Source: Ruania rhizosphaerae
GTDB lineage: Bacteria; Actinomycetota; Actinomycetes; Actinomycetales; Beutenbergiaceae
Reading direction: 5' to 3'
Length of the DNA stretch: 64,000 bases
NCBI RefSeq assembly: GCF_009805705.1
Contig: NZ_VSMB01000003.1
Span: 186,001 to 250,000, forward strand
Shown: positions 48,830 through 57,916 of the stretch, piece by piece
Layout of the letters: each line of letters opens with the position of its first letter
How positions within the stretch are numbered: the first letter of the stretch is position 1
Notes under the pieces: generated by a model
Databases searched by the model: none
What the model saw: the letters and a program-made list of their open reading frames with translations, nothing else
What the model was told of the DNA's origin: nothing
Position numbers and translations under genes: made by a program

Positions 48830-49888
48830 TCAGGGGAGGATGACGACCTGCGCGGCGTAGACCAGGCCGGCTCCGAAGCCGATCTGGAGCGCGATGTCGC
48901 CGCTGTGGGCCTGCCCCTCGCGGAGCAGGCGTTCGGTGGCAAGCGGGACCGATGCTGCCGAGGTGTTGCCGGTGTCGGCAATATCACGGCCGACCACGAC
49001 GTCCTCGCGGAAGTCGATCAGCTTCAACAGCTGGTCGGTGATGCGCATATTGGCCTGGTGCGGGATGAAGACATCGATGTCGGAGAGCTCCAGACCAGCT
49101 GCTGCGACCGCGCGCCGGGCGATCTCCGGCATCGAGGAGATCACCCACTTGAACACGGTCGGGCCCTGCTGGCGCAGCGTGGGGGAGGTGATCTGGCTGA
49201 CCTCCTCGGCCAGCTCCGGCGTGTCGGTCGGGACAGGCTCACCGAGCTCGGCCCGCCGGTAGTCCAGCCACGAGTGCGTCTGGTAGATCGCGCCGGCCTG
49301 TCCGCCGTCACTGCCCCAGACCGTGGGTGCGATCCCGGGGGTGTCCGACGGTCCGACGACCGCCGCACCGGCACCGTCTCCGAGCAGGAAGGAGATCGAC
49401 CGGTCGGTGGGGTCGATGAAATCGCTCATCTTCTCCACGCCGATGACGAGCACGTGCTCGGCGGCACCGGAGCGGACCATCGCGTCCGCCTGGGCGATGC
49501 CGTAGCAGTAGCCGGCACAGGCAGCGGAGATGTCATACGCCGCCGCGGGGGTGGCACCGATCGCGTCCGCCACCATCGCCGCGAGCGAGGGTGTCTGCTC
49601 GAAGTGCGTCACCGTCGAGACGAGTACTGCGCCGATGTCGCTCCCGGTCAGCGATGCCTTGGCCAGGACGTCCTGTGCGGCGCCGACGGCCAGATCCTTG
49701 ACGGTCGTGTCACCGTTCGCGCGTGCCCGGCTGCGGATTCCCGTGCGCTGGCGGATCCACTCGTCCGAGGAGTTGATCGGACCGACGATGTCGTCATTCG
49801 GGACGAGATTCTCGCCGCGGACCCCGCCGACGGAGAGCAGGCGGCTGCCGGCGACCGTCGGGCGCTGGGCGAGTGTGGGCTTGGACAT
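48830..49888 (-). CDS. fabH: Beta-ketoacyl-ACP synthase III
   Basis: 352 residues from ATG 49888, which overlaps the fabD stop by one base (TGATG). It starts fatty acid chains by condensing an acyl-CoA with malonyl-ACP; in actinobacteria it usually accepts branched primers. Catalytic Cys in YDISAACAGYCYG, His in FIPHQANMR and Asn in ADTGNTSAAS. The much longer open frame upstream is antisense/out-of-frame fabD. Confidence 0.96.
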   Translation of the reverse strand: MSKPTLAQRPTVAGSRLLSVGGVRGENLVPNDDIVGPINSSDEWIRQRTGIRSRARANGDTTVKDLAVGAAQDVLAKASLTGSDIGAVLVSTVTHFEQTPSLAAMVADAIGATPAAAYDISAACAGYCYGIAQADAMVRSGAAEHVLVIGVEKMSDFIDPTDRSISFLLGDGAGAAVVGPSDTPGIAPTVWGSDGGQAGAIYQTHSWLDYRRAELGEPVPTDTPELAEEVSQITSPTLRQQGPTVFKWVISSMPEIARRAVAAAGLELSDIDVFIPHQANMRITDQLLKLIDFREDVVVGRDIADTGNTSAASVPLATERLLREGQAHSGDIALQIGFGAGLVYAAQVVILP

Positions 49889-50850
49889 CAGGACTCCCTC
49901 GTGGAGCGGGTGCGGATGATCAGGTCGACTGCGGCATCGAGGTCGTCGGGCGACTTCAACGCGACGGTCTCCACCCCACGCATGTTGCGGCGAGCCAGGC
50001 CCGTGAGCACACCCGCCGGGGCGAGCTCGACAGCGGCGGTGACCTCCGCCGTCACCATGGCCTCCTGGCACAGGTCCCAGCGCACAGGTGAGGAGATCTG
50101 TGCCACGAGTGCGGCGAGCGCCTCGCTGCCGGAGGCGATCGTGTTGCCGGCCGCGTTGCTGAGCAGTCGCAGGGACGGGTCGGCAGGGGAGAGGCCATCG
50201 GCGACTGCCTGGACCGCCTGGACGGCGGGGGACATGTAGGAGGTGTGGAAGGCGCCGGCAACTGCGAGCGGGATCACCCGGGCTCGCGCCGGCGGATCGG
50301 CCTCGAGGGCTCGCAGGTCCGTCAGCAACCCGGCTGCCACCACCTGCCCACCGCCGTTGACGTTCGCGCCGACGAGATCGTGGGCGGCCAGGGCCGCCTC
50401 CACCTCCGCCGGCTGCCCACCGACGACGGCACTCATCCCGGTCTCCGCGCGTGCAGCCGCCTCGGCCATGGCTGCTCCGCGCACGCCGACGAGGTGGAGC
50501 GCTTCGGTGGGGATCAGGACCCCGGCCGCGACGGCAGCGGCGAACTCGCCGACGGAATGCCCGGCGGCGATGTCCACCCAGTCCGAGGTGCCGGCCAGAG
50601 AGGCCTCGCGGGTGAGCAGTGCCGCCTGTAGGGCGTGCAGGCTCAGCAGCGAGGCGGACACGATCAGCGGCTGTGCCACGGCCGTGTCCTTGATCGTCTC
50701 CGCATCGGCGCCTGTGCCGAGTGTGCGCAGATCGAGCCCGGCGGCCTCGGCACAGGCGCTGAGCAGGTCGTCCGTGCCGGGCACCTCGAGCCATGGGGCG
50801 AGCATGCCGGGAGCCTGCGCTCCTTGTCCTGGACTGAGTAGTGCGATCAC
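49888..50850 (-). CDS. fabD: Malonyl-CoA:ACP transacylase
   Basis: 320 residues from GTG 50850, with AAAGGTGAG a few nt upstream. It transfers malonyl from CoA to ACP. LSPGQGAQAPGML near the N-terminus and the active-site Ser in AAGHSVGEFAA are present, and the catalytic His is in the expected second half (AVAGAFHTSYM). First gene of the fab operon; a palindrome shared with the regulator's promoter lies about 80 nt upstream. Confidence 0.96.
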   Translation of the reverse strand: MIALLSPGQGAQAPGMLAPWLEVPGTDDLLSACAEAAGLDLRTLGTGADAETIKDTAVAQPLIVSASLLSLHALQAALLTREASLAGTSDWVDIAAGHSVGEFAAAVAAGVLIPTEALHLVGVRGAAMAEAAARAETGMSAVVGGQPAEVEAALAAHDLVGANVNGGGQVVAAGLLTDLRALEADPPARARVIPLAVAGAFHTSYMSPAVQAVQAVADGLSPADPSLRLLSNAAGNTIASGSEALAALVAQISSPVRWDLCQEAMVTAEVTAAVELAPAGVLTGLARRNMRGVETVALKSPDDLDAAVDLIIRTRSTRES

Positions 50851-50927
50851 CGTTCTCACCTTTCCGTCGTCGGTGGTGATCCGGGCACGACGGATTGCAC
50901 CAGGTTGTTTCGGGGCGTTTGTGTACA

Positions 50928-50946
50928 TCCTACAAATCGAGCGTGC
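50928..50946 (-). promoter_or_regulatory. Candidate FasR-like operator upstream of fabD
   Basis: TTTGTGTACATCCTACAAA, an imperfect inverted repeat with TTTGT/ACAAA ends, lies between the regulator stop and fabD. Its core TTGTGNNNATCCYACAA matches the perfect palindrome in the regulator's own promoter. Confidence 0.6.
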
Positions 50947-50947
50947 G

Positions 50948-52123
50948 TCACAAGGCCACACCCTCGGCGAGCTTCCCGACGGCGATCGCGATCTGCAGGA
51001 CGAATCCCTCCCGCGCATCGACGGGGTCCCATCCGGTGACCGTCGCGATCCGCCGCAGTCGGTAGCGCACGGTGTTCGGGTGCACATACAGCTGACGGGC
51101 GGTCGCCTCCAGGGAACGCCCCTCGTTCAGGTACACGCTCAAGGTCTGCAACAACGGTCCGCCGACGGCCTGCAACGGCGTGTACACCTCGGCCAATAAT
51201 GTGCGGCGGGCATCCCGGTCGCCGGTGAGGACACGCTCGGGCAACAGCTCGTCGGCGAGCACCGGGCGTGGGGCGCTCGGCCAGGCACGGACGGCGTCCA
51301 GCGCCGAGAGGGCCGCGCGCGCGGAACGCCCCGCATCCGCAAGCTCGGGCACCTCCGGGCCGATCACGACCGGTCCCGGTCCGAACCTGTCCAGCAGGGC
51401 GTGCGCCTGCTCACGCAGGTTGCCCTCGCCGCCGAGCACGACCACGAGGCGATTGCCCTGGATCCCCACCAGCGCGTCCTGAGCGGTTCGCCGGGCGGCA
51501 CGGCGCAGCTCGGCGGCACCGACCTCGTCCAGCGTCTCCTCCGCTGTTCCGGCCATCACCAGTGTGCTGCCACGGCCCGCCCATCCGAGCGCGGCCACGC
51601 GCGAGTGCAGCGAATCGTCGGGATCGCCCCGCAGCAGCGAATCGACGACGAGTGCTTCCAGGCGTGCGTCCCACGCGCCACGGCTCTCGGCCGCGCGGGC
51701 GTAGACCTCGGCAGCGGAGAATGCGACCTCGCGCGAGTACAGCAGCACCGCCTCCCGCAACGTGGCCTGCTGACCGGGGGCCGCCAACTCCTCGGTGTGC
51801 CCTTCCACGATCTCGACGACGATCCGCACCAGCTGCAGTGTGTGCTGCAAGGAGATCGAACGGGTCAGCTCGGGTGGAGCGGCGCGGAAGATCTCGGCGG
51901 CGTTGTAGGAGCCGCGGCCCGGATTCTCGTACCAGGTGATGAAACTGGCGATCCCGGATTGGGCGACCAGCCCGATCCACGAGCGATCCTCGGCAGGCAG
52001 CGCTCGGTACCAGGGCAGTTCGGCGTCCAGGCGCCGCATGGCGGCGGCGGTGAGCAGATCCGTCCCGCCGCGCAGCCTGCGCACCATCTCCGGGGTCGAG
52101 GAGTCACCCCGCGCACTCGTCAT
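50948..52123 (-). CDS. PucR-family transcriptional regulator of fatty acid synthesis (FasR-like)
   Basis: 391 residues. ATG 52123 is 6 nt after TACCCT, a leaderless start; longer frames upstream would cross the operator. The C-terminal PucR-type helix-turn-helix is clear: SLEATARQLYVHPNTVRYRLRRI. The central region has a GGDEF-like degenerate fold common in this family. Position directly upstream of fabD-fabH-acpP-fabF matches Streptomyces FasR, an activator of the operon, so orthology is likely. Autoregulation is suggested by a 17-bp palindrome in its promoter. Confidence 0.85.
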   Translation of the reverse strand: MTSARGDSSTPEMVRRLRGGTDLLTAAAMRRLDAELPWYRALPAEDRSWIGLVAQSGIASFITWYENPGRGSYNAAEIFRAAPPELTRSISLQHTLQLVRIVVEIVEGHTEELAAPGQQATLREAVLLYSREVAFSAAEVYARAAESRGAWDARLEALVVDSLLRGDPDDSLHSRVAALGWAGRGSTLVMAGTAEETLDEVGAAELRRAARRTAQDALVGIQGNRLVVVLGGEGNLREQAHALLDRFGPGPVVIGPEVPELADAGRSARAALSALDAVRAWPSAPRPVLADELLPERVLTGDRDARRTLLAEVYTPLQAVGGPLLQTLSVYLNEGRSLEATARQLYVHPNTVRYRLRRIATVTGWDPVDAREGFVLQIAIAVGKLAEGVAL

Positions 52124-52129
52124 GCGCCG

Positions 52130-52162
52130 AGGGTACCCTCTGCGATTGTGGGAATCCCACAA
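52130..52162 (-). promoter_or_regulatory. Promoter and palindromic operator of the FasR-like gene
   Basis: -10 TACCCT (52130-52135, minus) is 6 nt from the ATG. Upstream, TTGTGGGAATCCCACAA (52146-52162) is a perfect palindrome with 8-bp arms, in the -35 region. Confidence 0.7.
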
Positions 52163-52242
52163 AACGATGGGCCGCCGGCGCGATGGGTACGGCTGCCCCC
52201 GGAGCGCGGGTGGGCCACGAGGTGCTCGGATACGCTGGACGT

Positions 52243-52926
52243 ATGTCCTTGATCAAGCGCCTACGAGACGCCTTCCGCCCTGCTCCGAGCCGTCCTCAGG
52301 CGCAGGCACGGGTCACATCGGCGCCGCCACCGCCGGACGCCGAGGCCGAGGCGGGACTGCGGGCGCGGCTCGAGGAGGACCCGAACGATGTCGAGGCATT
52401 CTCTACCCTCGCTGAGATCGTGCGACGACGTGCTGCCGAGGTCGAGCACCCGGACCCGCTGACCGCTGATGTCGCTCCGGTGACCAGTTCCCGGGAGGCG
52501 GACACGGCGCACTGGGCCCTGGCGGAGGAACTGGCCGGGCGCCCCCGCGGCTGGTATCCACTGATCGAGCTGGCCCGCCTGTCCCTCGAGGACGACAAGG
52601 AAGGCGCCATGCGGCGGCTCGGTGCCGCCTGCGAGCGCGAGACATCCGGACTGGCGCTCATCGAGGGAATCAAGATGCTGCGCGCCGCCCATCTGCCCGC
52701 CGAGGCGCTCGGGCTGGGCGTCGGGCACTGGTCCCCGGCTGAGCAGTCACCCGAGGCGGGGCGCCAGATCGTCGAAGCAGCCCTGGAAGCGGGGCGGGTC
52801 ACCGATGCGCGCCGACACCTGCGGGACCTGGCCGAGCTGAGTACTCACCACGACACGCCACGTATCGTTGCCGAGTTGGAGCCGTTCGTGGCGCGGGCAG
52901 AATCCGACGCGAGCACGGCGGACTGA
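52243..52926 (+). CDS. Helical repeat protein of unknown function
   Basis: 227 residues; ATG 52243 is 6 nt after TACGCT (52231-52236). The N-terminus SLIKRLRDAFRPAPSRPQ is basic and may be unstructured. The rest alternates amphipathic helices with TPR-like spacing (DPNDVEAFSTLAEIV, EALGLGVGHWSPAEQ, GRQIVEAALEAGRVTDARRHL). No enzyme motif is visible. Sits between the FasR-like gene and aceE in divergent/convergent order and terminates at a strong hairpin. Confidence 0.65.
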   Translation: MSLIKRLRDAFRPAPSRPQAQARVTSAPPPPDAEAEAGLRARLEEDPNDVEAFSTLAEIVRRRAAEVEHPDPLTADVAPVTSSREADTAHWALAEELAGRPRGWYPLIELARLSLEDDKEGAMRRLGAACERETSGLALIEGIKMLRAAHLPAEALGLGVGHWSPAEQSPEAGRQIVEAALEAGRVTDARRHLRDLAELSTHHDTPRIVAELEPFVARAESDASTAD

Positions 52927-52955
52927 GACCGCACCGTCTCTGCCAAAGCTCGATA

Positions 52956-53001
52956 CACGACGGCGGAGCCCACCGTGATGCAGGTGGGCTCCGCCGTCGT
53001 G
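52956..53001. terminator. Bidirectional terminator before aceE
   Basis: CACGACGGCGGAGCCCACC (52956-52974) pairs perfectly with GGTGGGCTCCGCCGTCGTG (52983-53001), 19 bp with an 8-nt loop, between convergent genes. Confidence 0.85.
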
Positions 53002-53026
53002 GTGGTGCGCTGTTGGGGATGCGACC

Positions 53027-55786
53027 TCAGGCGTCTCCGCCTGCGGTGCCGGTGGTGCCGGCGTTGACGTCGAGCAGCTGGTACTTCTCCACTGCCTGCG
53101 CCGGGGCGCCGGCGTCCACCTCACCGCGCTGGGCGAGCGCCTGCAGTGCGCGGGTGACGATCGACTGAGTATCGATGAGGAAGTGACGACGGACGGCCGG
53201 ACGGGTGTCGGAGAAGCCGAAGCCGTCCGCACCGAGCGTCCAGTAGTCACCTGGGACCCAGGTGCGGATGAGGTCCGGTACCTGGAAGTCGTAGTCGGAG
53301 GTGCCCACGAACGGGCCGCCGGCATCCTTGAGCTTCGCGGTCACGTACGCCTCGCGCTGCTCACCTGAGGGGTTGACGAACGCCTCGCGGTCGGCCGCCA
53401 AGCCGTCCTTGCGCAGCTCGCCCCAGCTGGTCACCGACCACACGGCGGCGCGCACGCCCCAGTCCTCGGCGAGGATCTGGCGCGCCTCGAGTGCCCACGG
53501 CACGGCCACGCCCGAGGCGAGCAGCTGCACGACGGGACCATCGCCGTCGGTGGGAGCCTCGAGGCGGTGGATGCCCTGGAGGATGCCCTCGACGTCGACG
53601 TCCTCCGGCTCGGCGGGCTGGATCATCGGCTCGTTGTACACCGTGAGGTAGTACATGACGTTCGGATCGCGGCCAGAATCAGACGTGGCGTCGGTTCCAT
53701 ACATCCTTTCCAGGCCGTCCTTGACGATGTGGCGGATCTCGTAACCGTAGGCCGGGTCGTACTGGACGACCGCGGTGTTCGTGGCGGCGAGCACGGGGGA
53801 GTGCCCGTCAGCGTGCTGCAGGCCCTCACCGGTCAGCGTGGTCCGGCCGGCGGTGGCACCGATCAGGAAGCCGCGGGTGAGCTGGTCACCGGCGGCCCAG
53901 AACTGGTCGCCGGTGCGCTGGAACCCGAACATCGAGTAGTAGAAGTAGAACGGCACCATCGGCTCGCCGTGCGTGGCGTAGGAGGTGCCGACGGCCTGGA
54001 AGGCAGCGGCCGAACCGGCTTCGTTGATGCCGGTGTGCAGCAGACCGCCGGTCTCGTCCTCCTTGTAGCTCAGGAGCAACTCGCGGTCGACCGAGAGGTA
54101 GTTCTGGCCGTTGGTGTTGAAGATCTTCAGGCTCGGGAAGATCGCGTCCAGGCCGAAGGTGCGTGCCTCGTCCGGGATGATCGGCACGATCCGGTGACCG
54201 AACTCCTTGTCCCGCAACAGCTCCTTGAACAGCTGCACGAGGGCCATCGTCGTGGCTGCCTCCTGCTGTCCGGAGCCCTTGGCCAGGCGCTGGTAGGCCT
54301 TGTCTGCCGGGAGCGTGACCTCGGTGTACTTGGAGCGACGCTCGGGCAGGAATCCGCCCAGCTTCTTGCGCCGGTCCATCATGTACTCGATCTCCGGGGC
54401 GTCCATGCCGGGGTGGTAATAGGGCGGCAGGTACGGGTCGGCCTCGATGGCCTCGTCGGAGATCGGCAGGCGCAGCGAATCCCGTAGGCCCTTGAGGTCG
54501 TTCTCCTTGAGCTTCTTCATCTGGTGCGTGGCGTTGCGGCCCGCGAAGGAGGAGCCCAGGCCGTAGCCCTTGACGGTGTGCGCGAGGATCACGGTGGGAG
54601 CGCCGGTGTGGTTGACGGCGGCGTTGTAGGCGGCGAACAGCTTGCGGTAGTCGTGCCCGCCGCGCTTCATCGCCCAGATGTCGTCATCGCTCATGTTCGC
54701 CACGAGTGCCTTGGTGCGCGGATCGCGCCCGAAGAAGTGCTCGCGGATGAACGCGCCGTCCTCGGCCCGGTACGTCTGGAAGTCACCGTCCGGGGTGTTG
54801 TTCATGAGGTTGACCAGGGCACGGTCCTTGTCGGCTTCGAGCAGGGCGTCCCACTCGCGACCCCAGACGACCTTGATGACGTTCCAGCCGGCGCCGCGGA
54901 AGAAGCCTTCGAGCTCCTGGATGATCTTGCCGTTGCCGCGTACCGGACCGTCGAGCCGCTGCAGGTTGCAGTTGACCACGAAGGTGAGGTTGTCCAGGTT
55001 CTGCTGGGCGGCCAGCTGCAGCATGCCGCGTGACTCCGGCTCGTCCATCTCACCGTCGCCGAGGAAGGCCCACACCCGCTGCTCGGAGGTGTCCTTGATG
55101 CCGCGGAAGTGCATGTAGCGGTTGACCCAGGCCTGGTAGATGGCGCTCGCCGGCCCCAGACCCATCGACACCGTGGGGAACTCCCAGAAGTCGGGCATGT
55201 TCCGCGGGTGCGGATAGGACGGCAGGCCCCCACCAGGGCGGGAGAGCTCCTGGCGGAAGGAGTCGAGCTGATCCTCGGTGAGACGTCCCTCGAGGTAGGC
55301 GCGGGCGTACATCCCGGGCGCCGCGTGGCCCTGGAAGTAGATCTGGTCGCCGCCACCGGGGTGGTCCTTGCCACGGAAGAAGTGATTCAGACCCACCTCG
55401 TAGAGCGTGGAGACCGAGGCGTAGGAGGAGATGTGGCCACCGACGGCGACCCCGGGTCGCTGTGCTCGCGTCACCATCACGGCGGAGTTCCAGCGCAGGT
55501 AGGAGCGGTAGCGACGCTCGACGGCTTCATCGCCAGGGAAATACGGCTCGTCGTGCACACCGATGGTGTTGACGTAGGGCGTGGTGATCGCCGAGGGGAC
55601 GGCGACGTCACGCTCGCGCGCATGCTTGAGCATGTTCAGCAGGATGTACCGGGCCCGCGGGCCACCCCGGGCCTCGATCAGGCCGTCGAGGGACTCCAGC
55701 CACTCGCCGGTCTCGTCCGGGTCGATGTCCGGAACCTGGCTGAGCAGGCCATTGATCAGAGGTCCGGCTTCGTTGCGTGAGGTCAC
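53027..55786 (-). CDS. aceE: Pyruvate dehydrogenase E1 component, homodimeric type
   Basis: 919 residues from GTG 55786, which fits the usual N-terminus (ending [15 protein letters not shown]). E1 decarboxylates pyruvate using thiamine diphosphate and passes the acetyl group to E2 of the PDH complex. ThDP motif [10 protein letters not shown] followed by NLTFVVNCN is near residue 240; the transketolase C-terminal domains are complete. E2 and E3 are not nearby. The promoter region upstream (55787-55900) holds two palindromes. Confidence 0.96.
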   Translation of the reverse strand: MTSRNEAGPLINGLLSQVPDIDPDETGEWLESLDGLIEARGGPRARYILLNMLKHARERDVAVPSAITTPYVNTIGVHDEPYFPGDEAVERRYRSYLRWNSAVMVTRAQRPGVAVGGHISSYASVSTLYEVGLNHFFRGKDHPGGGDQIYFQGHAAPGMYARAYLEGRLTEDQLDSFRQELSRPGGGLPSYPHPRNMPDFWEFPTVSMGLGPASAIYQAWVNRYMHFRGIKDTSEQRVWAFLGDGEMDEPESRGMLQLAAQQNLDNLTFVVNCNLQRLDGPVRGNGKIIQELEGFFRGAGWNVIKVVWGREWDALLEADKDRALVNLMNNTPDGDFQTYRAEDGAFIREHFFGRDPRTKALVANMSDDDIWAMKRGGHDYRKLFAAYNAAVNHTGAPTVILAHTVKGYGLGSSFAGRNATHQMKKLKENDLKGLRDSLRLPISDEAIEADPYLPPYYHPGMDAPEIEYMMDRRKKLGGFLPERRSKYTEVTLPADKAYQRLAKGSGQQEAATTMALVQLFKELLRDKEFGHRIVPIIPDEARTFGLDAIFPSLKIFNTNGQNYLSVDRELLLSYKEDETGGLLHTGINEAGSAAAFQAVGTSYATHGEPMVPFYFYYSMFGFQRTGDQFWAAGDQLTRGFLIGATAGRTTLTGEGLQHADGHSPVLAATNTAVVQYDPAYGYEIRHIVKDGLERMYGTDATSDSGRDPNVMYYLTVYNEPMIQPAEPEDVDVEGILQGIHRLEAPTDGDGPVVQLLASGVAVPWALEARQILAEDWGVRAAVWSVTSWGELRKDGLAADREAFVNPSGEQREAYVTAKLKDAGGPFVGTSDYDFQVPDLIRTWVPGDYWTLGADGFGFSDTRPAVRRHFLIDTQSIVTRALQALAQRGEVDAGAPAQAVEKYQLLDVNAGTTGTAGGDA

Positions 55787-55838
55787 GACTCTTCTCTTCT
55801 CTCCGCACCGGGTCACGGCGCTCGGCGATCATCCTTGC

Positions 55839-55896
55839 GTGGTGTGTGGACACCACAAGGGACTGCGCTGACGATCCTATTGTCATGCCTTGGCAT
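55839..55896 (-). promoter_or_regulatory. aceE promoter region with two palindromes
   Basis: GTGGTGTGTGGACACCAC (55839-55856) has 7-bp arms around a 4-nt centre. ATGCCTTGGCAT (55885-55896) has 5-bp arms. A TAGGAT -10 (55874-55879, minus) lies between them, so both could control aceE. The first contains TGTGG/CCACA, weakly like the FasR-type core. Confidence 0.45.
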
Positions 55897-56067
55897 AGGC
55901 ACGCCATCGTCGGCAGGTGTGACATCCCCGACACCGCACCGAGGGGCGTCGGCAGAGGGGCGGATATCCCCGGCGGCGGAGCGTTCGGTTGCGCTCAGGT
56001 GTGCTTGTGCGGTTCGGTTGTCTCATATCTCCGCCATCCGGGCGGGGTCGGCGAAGGAGAGGCGAAC

Positions 56068-56496
56068 GTGGCAGGGACCGCGAGCACCGAGGACCAGCAG
56101 GGTTCCCGGTTCGGGGTGAAGCAAGGACAGGTCATCCAGGAGTTCGGGTACGACGAGGATGTCGACGAGGAACTGCGCGCGGAGCTCGAGCAGGTCACCG
56201 GGCAGGAGCTCGCGGACGAGGACTTCGATGACGTCACCGACGCCGCCATTCTGTGGTGGCGGGAAGACGACGGTGACGTCCACGACCTCACCGATCTGAT
56301 GACCGACTCCATGACGACCCTTGAAGATGGCGGGTTGATCTGGGTCTTCACCCCCAAGCCCGGACGGCCAGGGCACGTGCGCCCGCCGGAGGTCGACGAA
56401 GCAGCGCGGACCGCCGGTCTGCACTCGACGAGCACGATCTCGGCAGGGGAGAACTGGTCAGGTTTCCGGCTCACCACCCGCGGGCGGGGTCGGTGA
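56068..56496 (+). CDS. DUF3052 family protein
   Basis: 142 residues from GTG 56068, behind an AAGGAGAGG site. Acidic cytoplasmic protein beginning AGTASTEDQQGSRFGVKQGQVIQEFGYDEDVDEELR, typical of DUF3052, an actinobacterial family of unknown function that often follows aceE. It overlaps the peroxiredoxin gene by GTGA. Confidence 0.9.
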   Translation: MAGTASTEDQQGSRFGVKQGQVIQEFGYDEDVDEELRAELEQVTGQELADEDFDDVTDAAILWWREDDGDVHDLTDLMTDSMTTLEDGGLIWVFTPKPGRPGHVRPPEVDEAARTAGLHSTSTISAGENWSGFRLTTRGRGR

Positions 56497-56978
56497 CCAC
56501 CTCCCTCGGGAGCAGTCTGCACGTGGGCCGCCCGGCGCCAGGATTCACGGCCCCGGACACCCATGGCACGCCGGTGTCACTGGAGGCGCTGCGCGGCGCA
56601 CCGGTGCTGCTGGTGTTCATCCCGTTCGCCTTCACACGTGTGTGCGGCAGCGAGGTGGCTGCGCTGCGGGACGCGCACCAGGAACTCACGGCCGCCGGTA
56701 CACGGCTGGTGGTCGTGACCTGCGACTCGATGATGGTGTTGCGGGCGTGGGCTGAAGTGGAGCAACTGCCCTTCACCTTGGTCTCGGACTTCTGGCCGCA
56801 CGGAGTGATCGCCCGGGCGTATGGCGCGTTCAACGGGGCCGACGGAGCCGCAGATCGGGTGAGTGTGCTGATCGACGGCGAGGGCACCCTGGCCTGGACC
56901 GTCACCAGCCCTCGTGGCCAGGCGCGCAGCGTCGAGGACTATCTGACGGCGGTTAGAGCCCTGCGAGCGGCGGCATGA
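56493..56978 (+). CDS. AhpE-like peroxiredoxin
   Basis: 161 residues, GTG start in a GTGA overlap with DUF3052. The thioredoxin fold holds the peroxidatic Cys in VFIPFAFTRVCGSEV; the usual FTGVC Gly-x is replaced by Arg-Val-Cys, still satisfying the P(x)3TxxC pattern. No second resolving Cys in the AhpE position is obvious, so it may use a small thiol such as mycothiol. Reduces peroxides; the aceE-DUF3052-AhpE order is common in actinobacteria. Confidence 0.88.
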   Translation: MTTSLGSSLHVGRPAPGFTAPDTHGTPVSLEALRGAPVLLVFIPFAFTRVCGSEVAALRDAHQELTAAGTRLVVVTCDSMMVLRAWAEVEQLPFTLVSDFWPHGVIARAYGAFNGADGAADRVSVLIDGEGTLAWTVTSPRGQARSVEDYLTAVRALRAAA

Positions 56979-57760
56979 GACTCCCAGGAGGGCCGCTGGC
57001 GCTGGCTCACCGGGGCGGGGCGGGTCTGCCTGCGAACGCCGGTATCGAGAACACCCTGACGGCGGTGCGCAATGCCGTCGAGCTGGGGTACACCTACATC
57101 GAGACCGATGTGCGTGCCAGCCGCGACGGTGTGCCGTTCGTGGTCCATGACCCGGACCTGGGCCGGGTGACGGGAGAGAGCATCGCCGTGGCGGAGCTGT
57201 CGGCGGCGGACCTGCGTGCGGCGACCCTGAGCGGTGGTGAGTCGATCCCGACCCTGGCTGAGCTGCTGGAGGAGTTCGGGCACCTGTGGGTCAATCTCGA
57301 CGTGAAGTCCGATGACGTGGTGGAGCCGGCGATCGAGGCCGTGCGCCGACACGGCGTGGAGGACCGGGTGGTCGTCGCGTCGTTCAATGATCCCCGGATG
57401 CGGCGAGTGCGGCGGCTGGCACCGGAGATGGCCACGTCGGCATCGCCGCGCGAGGTGGTCGCGATGCTGCTCGGACGCTCGCGGGCCTCCGCGCGTGCCG
57501 GTGCGGTCGCGCTGCAGGTACCCAAGCGTTGGCGGGGGATAGAGATCGCCACGGAGGCGTTCGTACGCCGCGCGCACCACCAGCACATGCAGGTGCACGT
57601 GTGGACGATCGATGACCCCGCGACGATCCGGACGCTGCTGGATCGCGGGGTGGACGGCATCGTCTCGGACCGCATCGACGTACTGCGTGAGGTGCTCCGC
57701 GAACGTGGCCAGTGGCCTGTGCCGGGCGGACCGGGCAGTGACGAGGCGGGATCGAAGTGA
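56975..57760 (+). CDS. Glycerophosphodiester phosphodiesterase
   Basis: 261 residues; ATG in an ATGA overlap with the peroxiredoxin gene. GDPD TIM barrel that releases glycerol 3-phosphate from deacylated phospholipids. Active-site elements: AHRGG, ENT, and IETDVRASRDGVPFVVHDP with the metal-binding Glu/Asp and catalytic His residues, all intact. No signal peptide, so cytoplasmic. Ends the four-gene run begun at DUF3052. Confidence 0.92.
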   Translation: MRLPGGPLALAHRGGAGLPANAGIENTLTAVRNAVELGYTYIETDVRASRDGVPFVVHDPDLGRVTGESIAVAELSAADLRAATLSGGESIPTLAELLEEFGHLWVNLDVKSDDVVEPAIEAVRRHGVEDRVVVASFNDPRMRRVRRLAPEMATSASPREVVAMLLGRSRASARAGAVALQVPKRWRGIEIATEAFVRRAHHQHMQVHVWTIDDPATIRTLLDRGVDGIVSDRIDVLREVLRERGQWPVPGGPGSDEAGSK

Positions 57761-57808
57761 TGGGCGGTGCGTGCCAGCCGTGTCGCTTGCTATCCTTGCC
57801 CCTCGCCA

Positions 57809-57882
57809 GGGCCTATAGCTCAGTTGGTTAGAGCGTCGCGTTTACACCGCGGATGTCGGGGGTTCGAGTCCCTCTGGGCCCA
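57809..57882 (+). tRNA. tRNA-Val (TAC)
   Basis: 74 nt: acceptor GGGCCTA/TGGGCCC, anticodon loop TTTACAC, T-loop GTTCGAG; discriminator A, CCA not encoded. TATCCT (57791-57796) is a -10 13 nt upstream. No copy of its 3' end was noticed downstream. Confidence 0.95.
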
Positions 57883-57916
57883 CAATTTCAGACGTGCTAA
57901 TACATGGAAGATGGGG

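Noticed and set aside
49888-50794. Extension of fabH to a 654-residue protein
   Set aside because: The extra part overlaps fabD in another frame; ATG 49888 with the TGATG overlap is the family start.
57809-57882. tRNA-Val as an integration site
   Set aside because: No repeat of the tRNA 3' end and no integrase gene was found in the window.
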